Origin: an uncultured Myxococcales bacterium
GTDB taxonomy: Bacteria; Myxococcota_A; UBA9042
NCBI GenBank assembly: GCA_903883645.1
Contig: CAISBR010000030.1
Coordinates: 26,746 to 90,745 of the forward strand
Direction of reading: 5' to 3'
Length of the DNA: 64,000 nucleotides
Shown here in pieces: positions 55,601 to 63,423 of the stretch. How positions within the stretch are numbered: the first letter of the stretch is position 1; the number at the start of each line of letters is the position of its first letter. Both the position numbers and the translations under genes were made by a program. The notes under the pieces are model-generated. The model ran no database searches, was not told the DNA's origin, and was given only the letters and a program-made list of their open reading frames with translations.

Positions 55601-55776
55601 GCGATGATGACGCTGGCGGCTGTCACCACGCCGAACAGCGGCCCCAGGAGCCAAAGCACCGGCAGATCGATGCGGCGCAGCGAAAAAACGTCGTGAAATA
55701 GCCAGTCCATCACGCTGCGCGAAGGGCGCACCGCGGGAACGTGGTTGCCGGTGGTAGCGCTGGCCGCCTGCGACAT
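52612..55776 (-). CDS. ADP/ATP-translocase-like MFS protein fused to HEAT repeats and a cNMP-binding domain
   Basis: About 1054 residues. The ATG at 55776 gives MSQAASATTGNHVPAVRP. Residues ~20-440 hold about 12 hydrophobic segments, with an MFS/NTT-like pattern and a basic cytoplasmic loop (LVAPLDSKKGERAKTLID). Residues ~470-880 are HEAT-type repeats (ERLASDDVRDVRAALDIIRD, DPSPEVRLNAVVSMGQIGA). The last ~130 residues are a cyclic-nucleotide-binding domain: VFAEGQPGNHLYVILEGSI, ECFGEMALLDQEPRMASARA, DLLAISRDDFQDLL. Fusions of this kind are known in deltaproteobacteria. The transported substrate is unknown. cNMP binding could gate the membrane domain through the HEAT region. Confidence 0.82.
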   Translation of the reverse strand: MSQAASATTGNHVPAVRPSRSVMDWLFHDVFSLRRIDLPVLWLLGPLFGVVTAASVIIATFTKTAFLVEYDVGALPIMFLASSVFTAVISMAYVGAVERVSLAPRFVGLVAVALVSFALLHFAYPLHPKGVALAQLVWGTGVSQLMLVQSWNMSSALLPSRQGKRLFPVFAALSTLGAAVGGGLVSLGLRVVEARQLIWLVLVLLIYPLLRVRPIIRQLQWNLDAHSGDDMAQVALPRPGTDEAGQKQVAVEILRGFKGIVASPLLLRLAGLVFLLQTASLIIDFQFSTELKLHYSRNEMAGFLGSYYAIANTVAFFVALLATSRIVRVVGIGVAISASAIFVGMGSAWYFGAARLDLGNPFWAIVATSFLERIFQFALTRNAMQMLVAPLDSKKGERAKTLIDGVVYRVATAGTSLVLLFFQPNSANLALLSPITLVACIGVVLVGLSMNPWYRKALFEGLRARRVDSDVDAQTRALLLRSAMGEVRERLASDDVRDVRAALDIIRDSRLPMDVDDLLPAALNSEPDVARRALELMNELQLIPGEGALLELLQRDRSPAVLREVLRLLQNYPNEKHIDQVSRMVDHPDLGVARLATMWLHKAGGNVFAEQLQDQLRADMQSPVPEQRARAAYISGYYAQEPQVGLAQLLHDPSPEVRLNAVVSMGQIGAPEFVDPLIDCLGRGDLVSAASAALMRYGPALVALVRTRLQQRPPGVAIQLRLLRVVEHFGNQAAVKLLMEQAESQASVVRNNAVQSLWRLARDPEAPRPTNAWLRGRVLNEIESLQLLQRVDVRTRGDSAKLKFFAGELAALRLQSEMRAFRLLGQLGARAPLHRAYLHYHSEHQRVRSNAIELLDQHLGDEELKPFVALVERVDPSATSDDGDLSDGSVVVSLLSGADPWLGRVWAWTQAEQGGRMTRDPMDLVFLLKGVPLLSDLSGEQLLPVAEIVQHVHVEGGDLVFAEGQPGNHLYVILEGSIDICKGSEHIATLGTKECFGEMALLDQEPRMASARAQTDVDLLAISRDDFQDLLDMHPALARGIIRVLTHRLRGAQD

Positions 55777-55920
55777 CGACTCGCCTGCGCGGTGGCTCGA
55801 CCGGGGCCCCAGCCCCAGGTGCACCTGCGCGAACCAGCGATTCTACGCCAGCCCGGCCCGCTTGGGAACGTGCCCGTCTCAGCTTGGCAGCCATTTTCTA
55901 CTGCATGAATTTACGTTGGT

Positions 55921-58752
55921 TTACTTAGGGACGGTCGGTGTGCCGCTGACCAGGCTAGCCACGAAGCCCTGCACCTGCGCGATGAGCGTCTTGTCGTTGA
56001 ATGCAACGAAGTGGCCGTCGTAGGGCTTGCCCGAGGTCGAGTTGCCGGGGGCGTTCAAGGCCTCAAGCGCGGCGGCGGTGCAGGTCTTGCCGCCCGCGCT
56101 AAAGTTGCTGGCAATGGGGAGCGCGGCGCTGGCGGCGCCAAGGTCTTGGGCAAGGTCGAACCAGGTCGGCAGCGGATTGGGCAGGCCGATGGTCAGGCCG
56201 GCCGCGGCGGCGAAGATGCGACTGGTGGTGGGTGGGGTGTAACTATCGTTCATGCCGTAGGTTTGCAGCACGTTCAGCGGCGCTAACGGTGCCTGGCTGG
56301 TCAGCAGCGGCGCGTACAGCAGCGGGTCGGCAACCTCAAAGTAGTTTTGAAACAGGTTGAGCACCGGGTGGTATGGGTCGACGCCAAGGTCTTGCAGGCC
56401 GAGCTTTAGGCCGACCGAAGCATCGTAAGGCTTCTGCTTGCCCAAAAGACCGTAGACGAGCGAGCCACCACAGCCCGACAGCACCGCGCCGCGCAGACCG
56501 GCCATGTAGGGCAGGGCCAGGGGGCCCGTGGTCGAGCCTTGCGAGTGTCCCATCAGAATCAAGTGCCCGGCATCAAAGGTGATCGTTGCCACGCCGGCCG
56601 GCGTTTGCTCGCCCTGGTATTCTTTGGCCCAGCGCAGCAGCGCGTAGTTGTCGGCGCCGCCTTGCCAGAAATTGCCGCGCGCCGCCGGCGGATTGGCAAA
56701 GTTGTAGAAAAGCGGACCGGGATCGGTGTCTTGCGCGACCTTGTCGGGGTCGGCTCGGCGGTTCGCGTGCATGGGTTGGTCGATGCCCAATGTGGCAATC
56801 TGTGCCGCTGCGAGGCCGGTGCCGATGCCCGTTGCGCCGGAGCGGAAACTGCCGCCCGTGCCGTGGCCGAACATGACCAAGGGCCAGCCGCCGCTCGGCT
56901 TGGCGCCCGCCTTGGGGATGGTGAGCGCCATGCACACGCTTTCGAAGTTGGCGAGCGCTGGCAAGCCCGCTTGGGTGTGCAGCGCCCCGGGTCGCACCTT
57001 GTCGCCGGGCGCACCATAGACTAGGTAAGGCCGCTGCCCGTCTTGGTAAATGGGCAGGCGCAGGCGGGCGTGGATCTCGTAATAGGGCAGGCTCTCGGCG
57101 TTGGCGGGGCAGTCGCGCGGATCGGCCACGCCGGCCGTGCCCGCAGCCGTGTCTTTCCAGTTGGCGGTGGCACATTGCGAAACTACACCAGTCTTGCAAA
57201 GCTGTGGCGGTGCCGCGAGTTGGATCGGCCCGGCGGCCTGGGCGGCATCGACCAGTTGCTGCATCACCTTGCGGCTATCTTGTGTCGTAAACACCGTCGC
57301 CGCCACGGGTTTTACCGAAGCGTTGCCCTTGAGCCAGGCCCGCAGCGGCGCATACGTGGTCCACGCGTTTAGCAGCAGCGGGTCGCCCGGTTGCTCCTCG
57401 GCTAAAAGCGCAGGCAGATCGCGGCCAACGGCGGGGGCTAGCGGCTCGCTCGCCGACTTGCCGGTGTTCTTGTTGTCGACCGTGCAATCGGCGGGGCAGG
57501 TGAGGAAGTCGTCGGTGCCGGCCAGGCAGACGCCGTCGCCGCAACTCTGGCGCACGCCGCCGGTTACGACGACCGCGTACGCCGTGTTGGGCTCGAGCAC
57601 GTGGTCCCAGCGAGAATGGGCGTATAGCCAGTTGCGGCAAATGTACTTGTTGCGGGCGGCCTTGGTTGCGACGCTGGCGCTGTTCATGGGCACTTCGGCG
57701 CCGGTCTTTAGGTTGACGAAGCGCAGGGTGGCCTGGTCCTTAGGAACGCTGGTGCTAGCAATGGTCACGCTGGCTGGGTCGAGGGCGCGCGTAAATCGCA
57801 CGTAGGCTCCGGTGGTTTGGCCCCAGCCGGTCATATCGCTGCCCATGGACTCGACCACGCGGCGGACCGAGTCGAAACCGACAAGGCCCATGCCGGGGCT
57901 GGGGTGGGCGCTGAGGTCGAGGCCGGTGGCCGTGCGGTAGATGTCGCTGGGGAACGGCATGCGGTAAAAGTCTTGCTTGGCGCCGAGTTTGGGTACGTCG
58001 ACCAGGGCACCGAAGGGCAGGGCGTCGTCGGCGCTGTCTGGGCACTCGACACCTGGGTACAGGTCGGGGTTGAGCAGCACGCTGCCGGGCACGCACTGCT
58101 TGCGGGCGCTGCTGCAGGTCAAGCCGGCGAGGCATTCGCTGGTTGCCGCACAGCTGGTGCCGATATCCCCTTTGCCGTTTGACCACTTGCATGTGCCCGA
58201 CAGGCCGATCATCGCGCACACCATCTTGGGCGGGCATTGGCTGCTGGCGGCACATTCTTCGCCTTCTTCGGGCAAATTGCCGGCGTCGGGCTGGGTGCAG
58301 ATGCCGCAATGGCTGGCGCCCGATGTACACGTGCTGGCCGGAAGTTGCTTGCAATACAAGCCTTTGCTACACTCTTCGGTCTTTTCGCATCCGCCAGTTA
58401 GGCCAATACTCCCTGCGGGCTGCGCCGTGCAGAAACCGGCCCAGCTGCAATGGGTGTTGGCGGCGCACTCGGCACTGAGCAGGCATTTGCCGTTTTCAGC
58501 TGTAGTTCCCTTGGCTTGACACGTGCCTGCGTCGCACACCAGGCCCTGGCGGCAGTCGTCGACTTTGCTGCAGGCGCCACCCACGCCGATGCCCGCGTAG
58601 TTGCCGGCGATGCTCGTGTTGGTGTCGCTAGGGCCGGCGTCGGCGGCTGCGCGGTCGAAGTAGCCTTCGCAGCCCAGCGTTGCTAGCGCCAAAACGGCGA
58701 GAGTCGCCTTGACGATGCGGCTTAACTGGCCTTGCAGCATGGTAATTCGCAT
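55921..58752 (-). CDS. lipoprotein with Cys-rich N-terminus and alpha/beta-hydrolase domain
   Basis: About 943 residues. The ATG at 58752 has GAGGC six bases upstream and the lipobox LATLGC; ATG 58740 is an alternative. Residues ~40-230 have many Cys pairs (KVDDCRQGLVCDAGTCQ, LSAECAANTHCSWAGFC), as in other surface proteins of this window. The C-terminal half is an alpha/beta hydrolase: VMFGHGTGGSFRSG (oxyanion region), nucleophile LMGHSQGSTTG and late histidine in YDGHFVAF. It may be an esterase or lipase. It lies 28 bases downstream of the lipoprotein gene at 58781 and probably shares its operon. Confidence 0.82.
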   Translation of the reverse strand: MRITMLQGQLSRIVKATLAVLALATLGCEGYFDRAAADAGPSDTNTSIAGNYAGIGVGGACSKVDDCRQGLVCDAGTCQAKGTTAENGKCLLSAECAANTHCSWAGFCTAQPAGSIGLTGGCEKTEECSKGLYCKQLPASTCTSGASHCGICTQPDAGNLPEEGEECAASSQCPPKMVCAMIGLSGTCKWSNGKGDIGTSCAATSECLAGLTCSSARKQCVPGSVLLNPDLYPGVECPDSADDALPFGALVDVPKLGAKQDFYRMPFPSDIYRTATGLDLSAHPSPGMGLVGFDSVRRVVESMGSDMTGWGQTTGAYVRFTRALDPASVTIASTSVPKDQATLRFVNLKTGAEVPMNSASVATKAARNKYICRNWLYAHSRWDHVLEPNTAYAVVVTGGVRQSCGDGVCLAGTDDFLTCPADCTVDNKNTGKSASEPLAPAVGRDLPALLAEEQPGDPLLLNAWTTYAPLRAWLKGNASVKPVAATVFTTQDSRKVMQQLVDAAQAAGPIQLAAPPQLCKTGVVSQCATANWKDTAAGTAGVADPRDCPANAESLPYYEIHARLRLPIYQDGQRPYLVYGAPGDKVRPGALHTQAGLPALANFESVCMALTIPKAGAKPSGGWPLVMFGHGTGGSFRSGATGIGTGLAAAQIATLGIDQPMHANRRADPDKVAQDTDPGPLFYNFANPPAARGNFWQGGADNYALLRWAKEYQGEQTPAGVATITFDAGHLILMGHSQGSTTGPLALPYMAGLRGAVLSGCGGSLVYGLLGKQKPYDASVGLKLGLQDLGVDPYHPVLNLFQNYFEVADPLLYAPLLTSQAPLAPLNVLQTYGMNDSYTPPTTSRIFAAAAGLTIGLPNPLPTWFDLAQDLGAASAALPIASNFSAGGKTCTAAALEALNAPGNSTSGKPYDGHFVAFNDKTLIAQVQGFVASLVSGTPTVPK

Positions 58753-58780
58753 ATTAGCCTCGGGCCGGCTGACGCGCCGG

Positions 58781-59719
58781 TTACAGCACGCCTTTGACCA
58801 CTTCGAGTGCATTGATCACGAATTCGGGCTGTAGCTCGATGTTCACACCACCGCCGCCCAAGGTGATGCCGTACAGATTCTTCTGCGGAATCGCCAGCTT
58901 CTCAAAGATCTGGACCCACACGGCGTCTTGCGCGTCGACCACCGCCTGCTTGAGCCGATGGGTAAAGACCGCGTGCGGATCGAGCTCGAAGCGTTGCGGC
59001 GTAGTGGGCGAGATCAAAGGCAGATAGCGCTGTTCGACCACCACGGTGTCGTCATCGCCGCTCAGACTCGACAGGCCCATCTGCGAGTCGGTAAAGAGCT
59101 CGACGATCGACTGGGTCTTGCCGTCTGGTGCACCGGCCACGGTCTCGAAGAACTCGAGCTGAAAGAACTGGGCGCGAATTTGCAGGATCGCATCGGTACT
59201 GGTCTTGTCCGACAAAAACTCTTTGAGCTTTTTGACTTTGGCCGCGTCGAGCATCTGAAAGTCGATGCGCGCTTCCATCTTCATGCCCTGAAAGCCACCG
59301 CAGCGCTCGACGCATCGGCTAGGGTCGCCGCAATTGGTCAGCTCGAAGCGCAAGTTCTGCAGTACCGAGTCCTTGATCTTGGACTCGACGGTCGGAATCG
59401 TCACCACCCGGTGGCACTCGCCATCGATCGTCATCAGCCCTTGCACGTGGGCTAACGTCGCGGAACCCAAGCTTACTGGCAGCCCTGCTGGAGCCTTGGC
59501 GCCGCCGGTGGCGCTGGTCAGCGCGTCGCCGAGCACTTGATCGACCGAGGGCCACTTCAACTGGGTCGAAACCTTAGGAATCTTTTGGTCGGCGCCGATG
59601 GTCACCTCGCCCGCAGCCTCGAGAAAGGAGCAGGCGGGTGAAGCAAAACTGGCAAGCAAAACAAAAGCTTTGATTGCAAGCTCAGCTGCCGGCGCGGAGA
59701 TGCGGGTATGCACAAGCAT
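58781..59719 (-). CDS. exported lipoprotein-like protein, unknown function
   Basis: About 312 residues. The ATG at 59719 follows GAGGT inside the end of the upstream gene. The signal peptide ends FASPAC (Cys30), a poor lipobox. The mature part is beta-rich with paired Cys (TNCGDPSRCVERCGG), DFQMLDAAKVKKLKEF and RFELDPHAVFTHRLKQA. No family is recognised. The stop of the OM protein upstream is 2 bases away, and the hydrolase lipoprotein starts 28 bases after its stop, so the three form a tight operon. Confidence 0.62.
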   Translation of the reverse strand: MLVHTRISAPAAELAIKAFVLLASFASPACSFLEAAGEVTIGADQKIPKVSTQLKWPSVDQVLGDALTSATGGAKAPAGLPVSLGSATLAHVQGLMTIDGECHRVVTIPTVESKIKDSVLQNLRFELTNCGDPSRCVERCGGFQGMKMEARIDFQMLDAAKVKKLKEFLSDKTSTDAILQIRAQFFQLEFFETVAGAPDGKTQSIVELFTDSQMGLSSLSGDDDTVVVEQRYLPLISPTTPQRFELDPHAVFTHRLKQAVVDAQDAVWVQIFEKLAIPQKNLYGITLGGGGVNIELQPEFVINALEVVKGVL

Positions 59720-59721
59720 GG

Positions 59722-61671
59722 CTACCTCGACTTGCTGCCGTAGCCCCAACCGAGCTCAGCATTAACGTTGAAATCCAAGGTGTTGGCAAAGAAGCTATCG
59801 GGGCCGATGCCATACGGTGTCAGCGCCTCGACATTGATGTGGAAGTAGTCGAACACCCGATAACGGCCTTTGACGATGAGGATGTCGCGGGTGGTCGCGG
59901 TGCTCGAGAACAGCTTGCCCACCGAGTCGGCGGCGCGGCGGTGCAGGGTAGCCAAGAACTGAAAGTCTTTGAAATGAGGGACTTCAAGGTGAATAAACAT
60001 GCTGTTGTCGGGCATCGCTGCGTTGTTCGTCTCGATGGCAAACGCCAGGGCGAAATAGTCGGCGACGCGCCACGAGGCCTCGAAGTAGCCGCCGAAGACC
60101 TTGGCATCGCCTGGCAGCGGCGTGCGGCCCAAGACTGCCTGCAATTTCGTGCCATTGGGGTCCGGCCGCGTCGCCCCGAGACGGTATTGGACGCGCTGAA
60201 TTTCGTACATCACATCGAAGTACGACGGCACATAATTGGCATCGTATCTGCGGACTTCGGCGCGAAGGCGCAGGGCGTGCACGGGGTCTTCGCCCAGATT
60301 CAGCCGCACCAAGTTGCCCCAGGCCATGCCCGACGACATGACGCCCTTAATGCCGGTCTTGCTCGGATCGCTATCCCAGCGTGGATCCTTGGGATCTACC
60401 GGGATGCCACCGGCCAGCACGGAGTAGTCGACATACGTCTTCCAGTCGGTGGTGCGCGTGTCGACGAGCTTGATCTCCGCGTCGGCGCCCATTGCCACGA
60501 CCTTGGTCGATAAATAGCCGGGCTGAAAGGTCTTTTGGTCGACTAGGTACTCGCCGCTGCGGCGGCCGTCGTGGTCGCTATCCAAGAAGTCGAGCTTATT
60601 GCGCAGCGGCGCGTCGAGGTCGGCGGCGATGGTGGCACCCAGCGAGAACGACCGCATGACGTAGTTGTCGCGGTTGATGAACGACAAAGGCTTCACAAAA
60701 CCCATGGCCGACACGACGTTGGGACCCGTGACGTTGTTGGCATAGAGCTCGACGCCGCCGTAGTCGCCAAACGCATCTAGCTCCGCGCTGACTTGGCGGA
60801 TGTTCAAGTTCAAGTTTGGGTTGTAGCGCTTTAGGATCAGGCCGTGGCCGATCGAGCTGGACTTAAATGCGTTGACATCTAAGTAGATTCTGTCTTCTTT
60901 GCCACCGTACTGGATGCCGCGAATCAGCTGGGCGTAGTCCGAGACTTGGTCCCAGTCTTGGGTGCGGAATTGCACACTTTTGGCCCAGCCGCCCGTCGGC
61001 CGCGTGTCGTTCACTAGCACGCGCATCGGCGCGCCAAAACTCATCGAAAACGGCCGGTCGGCTAGGTCGGTCGAGTAGTTGATGCCCGGCGTCAGCGCCA
61101 AGTAGTACACATCGCCGATGCGCTCGAGGCCGGCGACGATACCGAAGCGATTCTCCCAAGGAATCAGCCCGATGGCACCCACATTGGCCAGTTCACCTTC
61201 GATAAACCGCCGGCTTTTGGTCTTGGCGCCCAGCGGTGTTTTCGATGGTTGCGCATCAATTGCAAAGGGGTCCGAAGTCTTGGCGCGCGGCGGCAGCGGC
61301 GGCGGTGCTTGGCGCGTACCCGCGGCTGGCACCTTGACCGGCTCGGCCTTGGGCGGCAAGGGCTTGGCCGGCTCGGGCCTGGCCGGATCGACCTTGGGCG
61401 GCTCGACCTTGGGCGGCTCGACCTTTGGGGGCTCGGGCTTGGCCGGCTCGACCACCACGGGTGGGGGTGGTGGCGGCGGTTCGACCACTACCGGTGGTGG
61501 TGGCGGCGCAGCTTCTTGGGCGGCTAGCGGGGCGGCTGGTGCAGCGATCCCGGCGCAAATGACCACGACGGCCACACAAAAACCGTGTGGTAGCCAGCGG
61601 CTGCAGCGACCAGGGCTGCTGGTGCAACCTAAGCTGCCAAGACTGCCAGTTGCTCGGTTGGTCACAATCAT
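59722..61671 (-). CDS. proline-rich outer-membrane protein
   Basis: About 649 residues. The ATG at 61671 has an excellent GGAGGT ribosome site. The signal peptide (VAVVVICAGIAAPAAPLAAQ) is followed by a roughly 70-residue Pro/Glu/Lys/Val repeat (EPPKVEPPKV type) that could span the periplasm or bind cell-wall. The rest (about 500 residues) is beta-rich with many Tyr/Asn turns (LGLIPWENRFGIVAG-like, YLALTPGINYST, FSMSFGAPMRVLV), closing in GWGYG; this fits a large beta-barrel. Function unknown. It is in an operon-like run with the two lipoproteins downstream. Confidence 0.7.
   Translation of the reverse strand: MIVTNRATGSLGSLGCTSSPGRCSRWLPHGFCVAVVVICAGIAAPAAPLAAQEAAPPPPPVVVEPPPPPPPVVVEPAKPEPPKVEPPKVEPPKVDPARPEPAKPLPPKAEPVKVPAAGTRQAPPPLPPRAKTSDPFAIDAQPSKTPLGAKTKSRRFIEGELANVGAIGLIPWENRFGIVAGLERIGDVYYLALTPGINYSTDLADRPFSMSFGAPMRVLVNDTRPTGGWAKSVQFRTQDWDQVSDYAQLIRGIQYGGKEDRIYLDVNAFKSSSIGHGLILKRYNPNLNLNIRQVSAELDAFGDYGGVELYANNVTGPNVVSAMGFVKPLSFINRDNYVMRSFSLGATIAADLDAPLRNKLDFLDSDHDGRRSGEYLVDQKTFQPGYLSTKVVAMGADAEIKLVDTRTTDWKTYVDYSVLAGGIPVDPKDPRWDSDPSKTGIKGVMSSGMAWGNLVRLNLGEDPVHALRLRAEVRRYDANYVPSYFDVMYEIQRVQYRLGATRPDPNGTKLQAVLGRTPLPGDAKVFGGYFEASWRVADYFALAFAIETNNAAMPDNSMFIHLEVPHFKDFQFLATLHRRAADSVGKLFSSTATTRDILIVKGRYRVFDYFHINVEALTPYGIGPDSFFANTLDFNVNAELGWGYGSKSR
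61330..61512 (-). repeat. proline-rich coding repeat in the OM protein gene
   Basis: Tandem 15-18-base units such as CTTGGGCGGCTCGAC encode EPPKV-type repeats, plus two PPPPPxVVVE stretches. Near-identical neighbouring units (three in a row at 61385-61430) suggest slippage. The total is about 60 residues. Confidence 0.7.
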
Positions 61672-61789
61672 GGCTGACCTCCGGGTGTGGCGCCGGCGCG
61701 ATGGCCGGCAACCTGCTGACAGAGCGGCGGATCGGCTGCGCGCTCTGTGCAGCGAACGTGCGACAGCTTGAGCCACCACTGCGGGCGAA

Positions 61790-63322
61790 CTACAGCTTCT
61801 TCATGACCGCTTCGATACACGCATCGGACGGCGCCGCGGCTTTGGCCACGGGCAGCGAGGCTTTGGCTGCGGCAATGGCGGCCTCGCGCGCGGCCGGCGC
61901 CGCAGGAAGCCCGCGTTTAAGCTGAACAATGAGGTCCTCAGCCGTGGCGCCTTCGCCGCAGGCGGCCTGCACCACCGTGGCGAGGCACTTCTGCCCTTGC
62001 GGGCGGCCAACCAGATAGCCGGCCACTTCTTTGCCCGGGAACATCTTGGCCTGCTCTTCTACAGGCTTGCAGTTGCCGGCCTTGACCAGCTGGGCCTCAA
62101 GCCACCGCGCCACAAACAAGTCGGCGATGGCCTGAAAGCTGAACTTCCACTCCGCGCCCTTGACCGAGCCCTTGTTGCCACCAATGCGCTCGAACATCAC
62201 GCTTTGAAACAGCTCTTCGCACAAGTGGTCGTTTCGCTCGCCCTTGCCGCCCTCGGCCTTGAGGCAGCGCTCGATCGAAAAGCCCAGGTTCCACTCCGCG
62301 CCGTTGAAGCCGTCGAGCTGCAGCATCTTGTCAACGGACGCCAGTGCTTCTTCGGGCTGCATCTGTAACTCAGCGATTTCTTTGCGAATACGCTCGATCA
62401 AAATGGCCTCGTGAATCTCAGCCAGGCTGTGCTGCAGGCCGCCCCGGTCGCGGGTGGCGTCAAACGTCGCCGACAAGCGCTTGATCGCCTGGAGGTCGCG
62501 GTAGGTCGACAAGAAGGGGTAGTAGCACTGCTGGCCAAACACCGCTTGCCGATCCAGGCGCCACGTCGCGACAAAGGCCGTCATCCGCTCGCGTTCGGGC
62601 TTGTCGCCCGCGTTGTGGAGCAGGGCCGAGCGGGCGCGGCTACAGTCGAGCGGCGCGATTTCTAAGACGGCGTCGAGGTCTTTCAGGCCGTAGTACTGGT
62701 CGTAGATCGACGGTCGGCCCAACATCAGCAGTTGCATATTAGGGTATTGCTTACGCATTTCGCTCAGCGTCGCGAGCGAAGCCGCACGGCTGTCGGGCGC
62801 AACCTCGTCGAGCGAGTCGATGATCAGGGTAAAGCGGGCCGCCGCCAGCAGTTCTTTGAAGGCGGTCTGCTTGTCGTCGGGCATCTGCAGGGTGCCGCGC
62901 ATGGCGCCCAAGATCGCCGCCTCTCCGCCGCCCGCCTTGGCGATATCCTTGAAATCAATAGCAAACGTCGGCTGAGCCGAGCAAACTTCGGCGAACACGG
63001 CCTTGCCGAATTCGGACTTGCCGATGCCGCCCCGCGCTTGGACAAACAGCGACTTGAGCACGCCTTCGCGCAGCTCGCGCATCACCTTGTCTTCCGACAG
63101 GATGCCGTCGCCATTGGGCGCCGCCTCGCCCGACCACGCCAATGCCCGGAAGCCCGGTTGCAGGTAGTCGAGTTCGCGCAAGGCCTTGTCGTGCTCGGCG
63201 GCAGCTTTTTGGCAGCGCGCTGGATAGCCGGCAGGGGACTCGGCGACGAACTGTTGCAGCGTGCTAGCCCCGCAGCCACTTAGCAGGCCGACGCACGCGG
63301 CGAAGGCAAGAAGAATCCTCAC
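61790..63322 (-). CDS. lipoprotein with a NACHT-like P-loop NTPase domain
   Basis: The GTG at 63322 has GGGGAGG upstream and gives MRILLAFAACVGLLSGC, a lipoprotein signal with Cys17. Residues ~90-240 look like a NACHT/STAND NTPase: Walker A ARGGIGKSEFG (about 97-105), FAIDFKDIA, Walker B LIIDSLDEVAP (166-172, with DxxDE), RKQYPNMQLLMLGRPSIYD (sensor-like) and EIAPLDCSRARSALL. Helical C-terminal ~270 residues show no repeat. STAND NTPases are normally cytoplasmic, so an exported one is odd. The gene heads a run of exported proteins (118 bases before the OM gene). Either the signal is not used or the domain has no ATP. Confidence 0.75.
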   Translation of the reverse strand: MRILLAFAACVGLLSGCGASTLQQFVAESPAGYPARCQKAAAEHDKALRELDYLQPGFRALAWSGEAAPNGDGILSEDKVMRELREGVLKSLFVQARGGIGKSEFGKAVFAEVCSAQPTFAIDFKDIAKAGGGEAAILGAMRGTLQMPDDKQTAFKELLAAARFTLIIDSLDEVAPDSRAASLATLSEMRKQYPNMQLLMLGRPSIYDQYYGLKDLDAVLEIAPLDCSRARSALLHNAGDKPERERMTAFVATWRLDRQAVFGQQCYYPFLSTYRDLQAIKRLSATFDATRDRGGLQHSLAEIHEAILIERIRKEIAELQMQPEEALASVDKMLQLDGFNGAEWNLGFSIERCLKAEGGKGERNDHLCEELFQSVMFERIGGNKGSVKGAEWKFSFQAIADLFVARWLEAQLVKAGNCKPVEEQAKMFPGKEVAGYLVGRPQGQKCLATVVQAACGEGATAEDLIVQLKRGLPAAPAAREAAIAAAKASLPVAKAAAPSDACIEAVMKKL

Positions 63323-63326
63323 GTTT

Positions 63327-63333
63327 CCTCCCC
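63327..63333 (-). promoter_or_regulatory. Shine-Dalgarno deciding the GTG start of the NACHT-like lipoprotein
   Basis: On the minus strand GGGGAGG lies 4 bases before GTG 63322. An in-frame ATG at 63352 has no ribosome site, and the start at 63322 gives a compact lipoprotein signal. The start is important because it decides whether the protein is exported. Confidence 0.6.
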
Positions 63334-63423
63334 AGGTCCCGGTGGGCCCCATAGATAAGCGCGATGCTACTACGAAAATAGCCTGCGGAATAGCCGCCAC
63401 CGAGCCCAGAAGTCACTGCCGTG

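Noticed and set aside
54503..55894. 463-codon alternative frame inside the transporter-HEAT-cNMP gene
   Set aside because: Same strand but shifted frame; no hydrophobic segments and very Arg/Ala/Gly-rich, whereas the accepted frame has ordered membrane segments.
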